Source of the DNA: Albidovulum denitrificans
GTDB taxonomy: Bacteria; Pseudomonadota; Alphaproteobacteria; Rhodobacterales; Rhodobacteraceae
DNA length: 64,000 nucleotides
Assembly: GCF_002973535.1 (NCBI RefSeq)
Contig: NZ_PVEP01000001.1
Coordinates: 62,001 to 126,000, forward strand
Direction of reading: 5' to 3'
This document shows, one piece after another, positions 59,280 to 64,000 of the stretch. The translations under genes were made by a program, and so were the position numbers. A model generated the notes under the pieces. The model ran no database searches, was not told the DNA's origin, and saw nothing but the letters and a program-made list of their open reading frames with translations. Position 1 is the stretch's first letter. Each line of letters starts with the position of its first letter.

Positions 59280-60116
59280 TCAGAGAAGACCCACCATGCG
59301 GCGGATGTCGGCGGGGCTGGCGCCCTCGGCGCGGTATTTCGCGATGGCGCGGGCGTCGTCACGTTTGGCGAGGCGCTTGCCGGCCTCGTCCCGGATCAGG
59401 CGGTGGTGGTGGTAGATCGGCGTCGGCAGGCCGAAGAGATGTTGCAGGATCACCTGAATGGGCGTGAAATCAAAAAGGTCCTCGCCCCGGATCACATGGG
59501 TGATGCCCTGATCCGCGTCGTCGAAGGCGGAGGCGAGAAAATAGGCGACGATGCCTTCGCCCTTTCGGCCCAGCACGATGTCGCCGATGGTGGTCCTCGC
59601 CGTGGCGGGATCGACGCGATGCGTCCCTGCATCGGCCGGGCCGGTTTCGGTGAAGGTGAGTGTGGCCGGGTCGAGGAGGGCAAGCGCCCTGCCAAGGTTC
59701 AGGCGCAGCGCGTCGCCGGGCTGGCGGTCGGCCATCGGGCGGGCGCGGCAGGTGCCGGGGTAGACGGCATGCGCGACACCTTCCTGCGGGGCGGCAAGGG
59801 CCGCGCGAATGTCGCCGCGGGTGCAGGCGCAGGGGTAGAGAAGGCCGCGGTCGGCCAGCGTTTCCAGCCGCGCGTTATAGCTCTCGATATGGTCGGACTG
59901 GCGGTGGACGGGGCCGTCCCATGTCAGGCCGAGCCAGGTGAGGTCTTCAACGATCAGCGCCGCCCATTCCGGTTTCGACCGTTCGAGATCGGTATCCTCC
60001 ATCCGCAGCAGGAACGCCCCCCCGGCGGCGCGGGCCATGTCATGGGCGAGGATCGCGGAATAGGCGTGGCCAAGATGCAGCGGGCCGGTGGGCGAGGGCG
60101 CGAAACGGGTGCGCAT
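59280..60116 (-). CDS. gluQ: Glutamyl-Q tRNA(Asp) synthetase
   Basis: A 278-residue truncated glutamyl-tRNA synthetase that attaches glutamate to queuosine in tRNA-Asp. It has the catalytic core only: the HIGH-like motif FAPSPTGPLHLGHAYSAI, the RMEDTDLERSKPEWAALI block, zinc-type cysteines in YPCACTRGDI and YPGTCRARP, and a KMSKS-like KRLAKRDDARAIAKYRAEG near the end. There is no anticodon-binding domain, which separates it from GltX (about 470 residues). Its start overlaps the trmFO stop (TGATG), so the two tRNA-modification genes are co-translated. Confidence 0.92.
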   Translation of the reverse strand: MRTRFAPSPTGPLHLGHAYSAILAHDMARAAGGAFLLRMEDTDLERSKPEWAALIVEDLTWLGLTWDGPVHRQSDHIESYNARLETLADRGLLYPCACTRGDIRAALAAPQEGVAHAVYPGTCRARPMADRQPGDALRLNLGRALALLDPATLTFTETGPADAGTHRVDPATARTTIGDIVLGRKGEGIVAYFLASAFDDADQGITHVIRGEDLFDFTPIQVILQHLFGLPTPIYHHHRLIRDEAGKRLAKRDDARAIAKYRAEGASPADIRRMVGLL

Positions 60117-61456
60117 CAGCTTTGCGTCGAGAGCCAGCCGGTGAAGGCGTCCTTGGCGCGGTCGGTATAGGCCTTGTAACGGTCCTTGCGGCCCTTGCGC
60201 CCGCCCTTGGCGTCGATGGGCGGGAAGAGGCCGAAATTCACGTTCATCGGCTGGAAGGTTTTCGCCTCTGCCCCGCCGGTGATGTGGGTGACAAGCGCGC
60301 CCATCGCGGTATCGGGCGGCGGCGGGGGCAGGTCGCGGCCAAGGATCGCCTGCGCGGCCATGCGGCCCGCCAGAAGCCCCATCGCGGCGCTTTCGACATA
60401 GCCCTCAACCCCGGTGATCTGGCCCGCGAAGCGGATATGGGGACGGGTGCGCAGCCGCATCCGGTCGTCAAGCAGGGTCGGCGCGTTGATGAAGGTGTTG
60501 CGGTGGATGCCGCCGAGGCGGGCGAAGCCTGCCTTTTCCAGACCGGGGATCAGGCGGAAGACATCGGTCTGGGCGCCGTATTTCATCTTGGTCTGGAAGC
60601 CGACGATGTTGAAGAGCGTGCCAAGCTTGTTGTCGCGGCGCAGCTGGACGACGGCATAGGGTTTCACGTCGGGACGGTGCGCGTTGGTCAGCCCCACGGG
60701 CTTCATCGGGCCGAAGCGCAGCGTGTCGCGGCCGCGCTCGGCCATCACCTCGATCGGCAGGCAGCCGTCGAAGTATTTCGCCGTCTCGCCGTCGCGGAAT
60801 TCAGTCTTGTCGGCGGCGAGAAGCGCGTCGATGAAGGCCTCATACTGCGCCTTGTCCATCGGGCAGTTGAGATAGGCGGTGCGTTCCTCTTCCGTCTCGC
60901 CCTTGTCATAGCGCGACTGCATCCAGGCGACGGTCATATCCACGCTTTCGGCATAGACGATGGGCGCGATGGCGTCGAAGAAGGCGAGGGCCTCGGCCCC
61001 GGTTTCGGCCCGGATCGCCTCGGCCAGCGTGCCGGAGGTGAGGGGGCCGGTGGCGACGATCCAGTGACCACGCTCGGGCAGGGCGGTGATCTCGCCCGTT
61101 TCCACCTCGATCAGCGGATGGGCGCAGAGGTGGCGGGTGACGGCCTCGGAAAACGGATCGCGGTCGACGGCCAGCGCGCCACCGGCGGGCAGGCGGTGGC
61201 GGTCGGCCATGTCCATGACCAGACCGTCGGCCGCGCGCATTTCCCAGTGCAGCAGCCCCACGGCGTTCTGTTCGTCATCGTCCGAACGGAAGGAGTTCGA
61301 ACACACCATCTCCGCCAGGTTGCCGGTGCGGTGGGCGAAGGTGGCGACCTTTGGCCGCATCTCGTGAATCGTCACGGGGACGCCAAGCTGGGCCGCCTGC
61401 CAGGCCGCCTCGGACCCGGCCATGCCGCCGCCGATGATGTGAAGTCGCGTGTCCAT
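60116..61456 (-). CDS. trmFO: Methylenetetrahydrofolate--tRNA-(uracil-5-)-methyltransferase
   Basis: Folate- and FAD-dependent enzyme that makes ribothymidine at position 54 of tRNAs. The 446-residue product begins with the FAD-binding [31 protein letters not shown] and shows the family strings [35 protein letters not shown] with conserved Cys, [29 protein letters not shown] and [25 protein letters not shown] start at ATG 61456 ([11 protein letters not shown]), ignoring 16 residues of open frame upstream. It is co-transcribed with gluQ. Confidence 0.96.
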   Translation of the reverse strand: MDTRLHIIGGGMAGSEAAWQAAQLGVPVTIHEMRPKVATFAHRTGNLAEMVCSNSFRSDDDEQNAVGLLHWEMRAADGLVMDMADRHRLPAGGALAVDRDPFSEAVTRHLCAHPLIEVETGEITALPERGHWIVATGPLTSGTLAEAIRAETGAEALAFFDAIAPIVYAESVDMTVAWMQSRYDKGETEEERTAYLNCPMDKAQYEAFIDALLAADKTEFRDGETAKYFDGCLPIEVMAERGRDTLRFGPMKPVGLTNAHRPDVKPYAVVQLRRDNKLGTLFNIVGFQTKMKYGAQTDVFRLIPGLEKAGFARLGGIHRNTFINAPTLLDDRMRLRTRPHIRFAGQITGVEGYVESAAMGLLAGRMAAQAILGRDLPPPPPDTAMGALVTHITGGAEAKTFQPMNVNFGLFPPIDAKGGRKGRKDRYKAYTDRAKDAFTGWLSTQS

Positions 61457-61526
61457 GGGCGCGGGTTTAGGCGGTTTGGCGGGAAAGAGGAAGGGGCGGC
61501 GCATGGCCGCCCCGGTGTCGCTGGCA

Positions 61527-61621
61527 CCTATAGCATTTCGGGTTTGTACTGAATCAGAATTCGAACCTGTTTCGTTCGAATTCTGATACTTACTTTCTCA
61601 ACGCAAACCCGAAACGCTTTA
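61527..61621 (-). repeat. Stop-codon palindromic element, copy C
   Basis: On the minus strand it is TAAAGCGTTTCGGGTTTGCG ... CAGAATTCGAAC, loop, GTTCGAATTCTG ... AAACCCGAAATGCTATAGG. The inner stem is a perfect 12 bp. The first TAA is the doxX stop codon. Unlike the other copies it sits between two genes on the same strand, doxX and trmFO. Confidence 0.88.
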
Positions 61622-62023
61622 GCCGAAGGCGGGCGCCTTGCGGGTGAAAAGCGCATCGGCGGACCAGCCCCCGGCGCCATGGGCGGCGAGCAGCAGGAAG
61701 CCCCCGGCAAGGCCGAGGTTCTTCATGAAGGCGGTCATCTGCATCTGGTCGGCGGGGACGAAATGGAAAAGGAGCGCGGAGAGGAGGGAGAACCCCGCAA
61801 GCGCCAGCGCGGCCGGGCGGGTGAAGGCGCCGAGAAGGATCGCGAGCCCGCCGAGGAGTTCAAGCGCGATGGTGGGCCAGGCGAAGATGGCAGGCACGCC
61901 GCCCGAGGTCATGTAGGCGGTAAAGCCCGCCACGTCCTGAAGCTTGCCATAGCCCGCGACGATGAAAAGGATGCTGAGAAAGAGGCGCGCCAGAAGGGTG
62001 GCGATGGGGGGGAGGTGGGTCAT
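61619..62023 (-). CDS. DoxX family membrane protein
   Basis: A 134-residue integral membrane protein with four predicted helices: LLARLFLSILFIVAGYGKL, FAWPTIALELLGGLAILLG, ALALAGFSLLSALLFHF and LGLAGGFLLLAAHGAG. The opening ARLFLSILFIVAGYGKLQDVAGFTAYMTSGGVP is characteristic of DoxX/YphA proteins, whose function is mostly unknown; some subunits associate with quinone-linked oxidoreductases. I start at ATG 62023 (MTHLPPIATLLARLF), with GGAGATCCCG before it. The open frame further upstream is in intergenic sequence. Confidence 0.87.
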   Translation of the reverse strand: MTHLPPIATLLARLFLSILFIVAGYGKLQDVAGFTAYMTSGGVPAIFAWPTIALELLGGLAILLGAFTRPAALALAGFSLLSALLFHFVPADQMQMTAFMKNLGLAGGFLLLAAHGAGGWSADALFTRKAPAFG

Positions 62024-62283
62024 CGGGATCTCCGTTTTCGGCGCCGGGTCTGGCGCGGCGGCGGAGGTAGCCGGGATGGGCGGGGCCATACAGGCCGATT
62101 TCCAAACAGGAGCTGTGCGGCGTTGCGCAGGGGGGGCGGTTGGCTGTGCGTTGATCGGTGCAGGCCGCGAGAGAGCCATGTTCGGCGCTGGTTGGAGTTG
62201 AGGCCAAGGGGACGGCGGTCACGAGAGTTTGATCCGGGACGGCAGGCGACCGTGGGCGCCGCCGGGACGGCTTCGGGAGGGGG

Positions 62284-62414
62284 TATGGTGCCGCCCCATC
62301 GAACCCCGGTCGGGGTCTTGCCACCGCGAAAGCAGCCGCCCATGGGGGCGGCTGGCTGCCGGCCCAACGGGGCCAGGGGGCCTTCATTCACGGCCGCTTC
62401 ATTGCGGGTCGGTG
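62284..62414 (+). repeat. Dispersed GC-rich intergenic repeat, copy IV
   Basis: It starts TATGGTGCCGCCCCATC, carries the palindrome CAGCCGCCCATGGGGGCGGCTG and continues CCGGCCCAACGGGGCCAG ... CCTTCATTCACGG. Same block order as copies I-III. The CCCGGA double palindrome follows 34 bp later. Confidence 0.7.
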
Positions 62415-62447
62415 AGGGGCGCGCAATGCAGGAGGGGATGGCGGCCG

Positions 62448-62512
62448 CGTCCCGGACGTGATCCGGGACCTCTATCTTCGGGGGCGGAGGTCCCGGATCA
62501 AGTCCGGGACGG
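62448..62512 (+). repeat. Double CCCGGA palindrome, copy 4
   Basis: CGTCCCGGACGTGATCCGGG followed 20 bp later by GGTCCCGGATCAAGTCCGGG. Same layout and orientation as the copies at 2835, 3002 and 7551. Confidence 0.78.
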
Positions 62513-62549
62513 CACCGCCTGCGCCATCGTGACGGCTGAGAGCCTCAGC

Positions 62550-62759
62550 TCAGAAATTCACGCTCATGTCGATGTCGCGAAGATAGTCGGCGTCGATCTC
62601 TTTCGGCGCGGACATCAGCGAACGCTCTTCCTGCGGGGCGTAGCGGAGGCTGATGAAGGCCGCGTGCAGCTTGTCGCCCAGGCCCATCAGGCCGGACACG
62701 AGCCAGGGTGCGGTCGCGGCGCCTTCGCCATGCGAAACGGTGAAATCGGATTGCGCCAT
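62550..62759 (-). CDS. Small hypothetical protein, 69 residues
   Basis: I do not recognise a family. The product reads MAQSDFTVSHGEGAATAPWL and continues with a moderately hydrophobic middle and an acidic C-terminal part (KEIDADYLRDIDMSVNF). There is no signal peptide or transmembrane helix. It is supported by a clear ribosome site (GGGGAGA, 8 nt before the ATG) and by normal codon use for this genome. It follows gyrA on the same strand, 323 bp downstream, and probably has its own promoter in that AT-richer gap. Confidence 0.6.
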   Translation of the reverse strand: MAQSDFTVSHGEGAATAPWLVSGLMGLGDKLHAAFISLRYAPQEERSLMSAPKEIDADYLRDIDMSVNF

Positions 62760-63082
62760 CTTCAGTCTCCCCTTTGGTGGCCTGGTCCCGAACGTGCCGT
62801 CCGTGGTGGGGTCCGGTCCGTCCGCTCTTTCCAGCAGCCTTCACTGCATTCCTTTAGACACCGTTAAAGGATGGCGAAATTGGGGCGACAATCACACCTT
62901 TGGCGGGTAATTTCGTGAGAGTTTTAGACAGCGCTGTAATCGTTGGCCTTTTTTGGACCATCATTCAGCGGGCGCTTGGCCAAATTCCGCTGAAAAATCA
63001 ATGGCCCGGCGTGTTTCCCCCGGAAATCGGAGAAAACGCCACCGCAACCATAGGTTGATTCGACAAAATCGCGCCGGGCCGA
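62760..63082. other. Intergenic region between gyrA and the 69-residue gene
   Basis: About 320 bp that are more AT-rich than the rest of the window. It contains a short inverted repeat CCTTTA-gacaccgt-TAAAGG (62851-62870) and the candidate gyrA terminator at 62990-63080. No gene is visible on either strand. Confidence 0.6.
62990..63080 (-). terminator. Candidate gyrA terminator with long stem-loop
   Basis: GGCCCGGCG (63003-63011) is the exact reverse complement of CGCCGGGCC (63072-63080). On the minus strand the stem starts right after the gyrA stop and is followed by ATTGATTTTTCAGC. The 60-nt loop holds a smaller TTTCC-ccc-GGAAA stem. The loop is long for a classical terminator. Confidence 0.5.
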
Positions 63083-64000
63083 TCACTCGGCCTCGGCCCC
63101 CTCATCTTCCCCCTGATCGGCGATCCGCGCGACCGAGACGACCTCTTCCCCCGCGGCGGTGTCAAAGACCCGCACCCCGCCGGCAGAGCGCGAGCGGAAG
63201 CTGATCCCCGCGACGGGGCAGCGGATCGACTGGCCGGTGGAGGTGGCCAGCATGATCTGATCGTCATGCGCGACCGGGAAGGAGGCGACCAGCGCGCCGC
63301 CGCGCATCGCCTTGTCCATGGCCATGACGCCCTGACCGCCGCGCCCGCGCACCGGATAGCCGTGCGAGGAGGAAATCTTGCCCGCGCCCTTGGCGGTGAT
63401 GGTCAGGATCAGGTCCTCGGCCGCCGACATTTCGGCATAGCGGTCCTGCGACAGGGCGACATCGGCGGTGGCCTCTTCGTCCTCATCGCTTTCGGCGCCG
63501 TCGTCAAGCGCGCCTTCGACCGCGCGGCGCATCTTCAGATAGGCGGCGCGTTCGTCGGCCGTGGCCTCGAAATGGCGGATGACGGACATCGACACGACCG
63601 TATCGCCCGAAGCCAGCCGGACCCCGCGCACGCCGGTGGAATCGCGGCCCTTGAAGACGCGCACCTCGGTCGTCGGGAAGCGGATCGCGCGGCCAAGCGC
63701 GGTCACCAGCATCACGTCGTCATTTTCATCGCAGATGCGCGCATTCACAAGGCTGACCCCTTCGGGCAGCTTCATCGCGATCTTGCCGTTGCGCATGACA
63801 TTGGTGAAATCCGACAGCGCGTTGCGCCGCACGTCGCCCTGCGAGGTGGCGAAGAAGATCTGAAGGTTCTCCCACTCCTCCTCCGGCACGTCCACGGGCA
63901 TGATGGCGGCGATCGACACACCTTGCGGGATCGGCAGGATATTGATGATCGCCTTGCCCTTCGAGGTGCGCCCGCCAAGCGGCAGCCGCCAGGTCTTGAG
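63083..64000 (-). CDS. gyrA: DNA gyrase subunit A, C-terminal part (N-terminus off the right edge)
   Basis: The last 305 residues of GyrA. The sequence entering from the right edge (LKTWRLPLGGRTSKGKAIINILPIPQGVSIAAIMPV) and later blocks such as IRFPTTEVRVFKGRDSTGVRGVRLASGDTVVSM, GKISSSHGYPVRGRGGQGVMAMD and VAHDDQIMLATSTGQSIRCPVAGISFRSRSAGGVRVF are blades of the six-bladed beta-pinwheel that wraps DNA and lets gyrase introduce negative supercoils. An acidic insert (DDGAESDEDEEATAD) and an acidic tail (DQGEDEGAEAE) are present. The breakage-reunion domain with the catalytic Tyr lies outside the window. Confidence 0.95.
   Translation of the reverse strand, partial: LKTWRLPLGGRTSKGKAIINILPIPQGVSIAAIMPVDVPEEEWENLQIFFATSQGDVRRNALSDFTNVMRNGKIAMKLPEGVSLVNARICDENDDVMLVTALGRAIRFPTTEVRVFKGRDSTGVRGVRLASGDTVVSMSVIRHFEATADERAAYLKMRRAVEGALDDGAESDEDEEATADVALSQDRYAEMSAAEDLILTITAKGAGKISSSHGYPVRGRGGQGVMAMDKAMRGGALVASFPVAHDDQIMLATSTGQSIRCPVAGISFRSRSAGGVRVFDTAAGEEVVSVARIADQGEDEGAEAE

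Larger units (their letters stand above)
62024..62549. other. Gene-free, repeat-rich gap upstream of doxX
   Basis: About 525 bp without a supportable gene. The right half is occupied by repeat copy IV and the CCCGGA double palindrome copy 4. The left ~250 bp should hold the doxX promoter, but I could not pick out a convincing -35/-10 pair. Confidence 0.65.

Noticed and set aside
58031-61621. Reading the stop-codon palindromes as ordinary Rho-independent terminators
   Set aside because: The stems are not followed by a clean T-run, the element is much longer than a terminator and the sequence is conserved between copies, so a repeat element is the better description, although it may terminate transcription.

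Overview
The window is chromosomal DNA of a high-GC alphaproteobacterium, most probably a member of the Rhodobacterales (Rhodobacteraceae/Paracoccaceae). The evidence is the gene content and order (rplU-rpmA-GNAT-obgE-proB-proA; glgP-B-C-A-X-pgm; trmFO-gluQ; a class II ribonucleotide reductase) together with the protein style. I cannot fix the genus. There is no rRNA, CRISPR array, prophage or transposase gene; both edges cut real genes (fabI at the left, gyrA at the right).

Layout. 1-2.5 kb: fabI (partial), pdxH, a two-domain cold-shock protein, a secreted DUF192 protein and tRNA-Pro. 2.5-3.6 kb: a gene-free stretch rich in dispersed palindromic repeats, then a candidate NrdR-controlled promoter. 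3.6-10.1 kb: nrdJ (B12-dependent ribonucleotide reductase), a stand-alone MttB-family methyltransferase and a membrane fatty acid desaturase. 10.2-15.8 kb: ribosomal proteins L21/L27, a GNAT acetyltransferase, ObgE and the proline genes proB-proA, then tRNA-Asn. 16-25.6 kb: a metallo-hydrolase divergent from a histidine kinase, an ABC exporter, an FMN-binding glutamate-synthase-like protein, and a marR-emrA-emrB drug-efflux operon.

25.6-33.7 kb, all on the minus strand: the ugpBAEC glycerol-3-phosphate importer, then a TetR regulator with aruH and aruI, which together look like an arginine-transaminase catabolic operon. 33.9-46.7 kb: a complete glycogen operon (glgP, glgB, glgC, glgA, glgX, pgm) followed by a GH13 alpha-glucosidase. 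46.7-58.0 kb: choline-sulfatase BetC, divergent from a seven-gene operon made of an S15/CocE hydrolase, two paralogous Tat-exported binding proteins, two Dpp-type permeases, a fused double ATPase and an alkaline-phosphatase-superfamily hydrolase. Its substrate is unknown. 58.0-64 kb: an IscU-like protein lacking key residues, hisI, gluQ, trmFO, doxX, a small conserved-looking ORF and the 3' part of gyrA.

The most unusual signal is in the non-coding DNA. Four copies of a ~95-bp palindromic element begin exactly at the stop codon of the preceding gene and supply its first bases (TAAAGCG or TGAAGCG); three of the four lie between convergent genes. Four copies of a ~115-130 bp GC-rich repeat, three of them paired with a CCCGGA-type double palindrome, and four copies of a short GGAGTATTT...CACAATGAAAG motif fill most other gene-free gaps. 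Several perfect or near-perfect operators (upstream of marR, tetR-aruHI, ugpB, glgP and nrdJ) can be read directly from the sequence. All functional calls come from reading motifs and recalling families; no database search was run.
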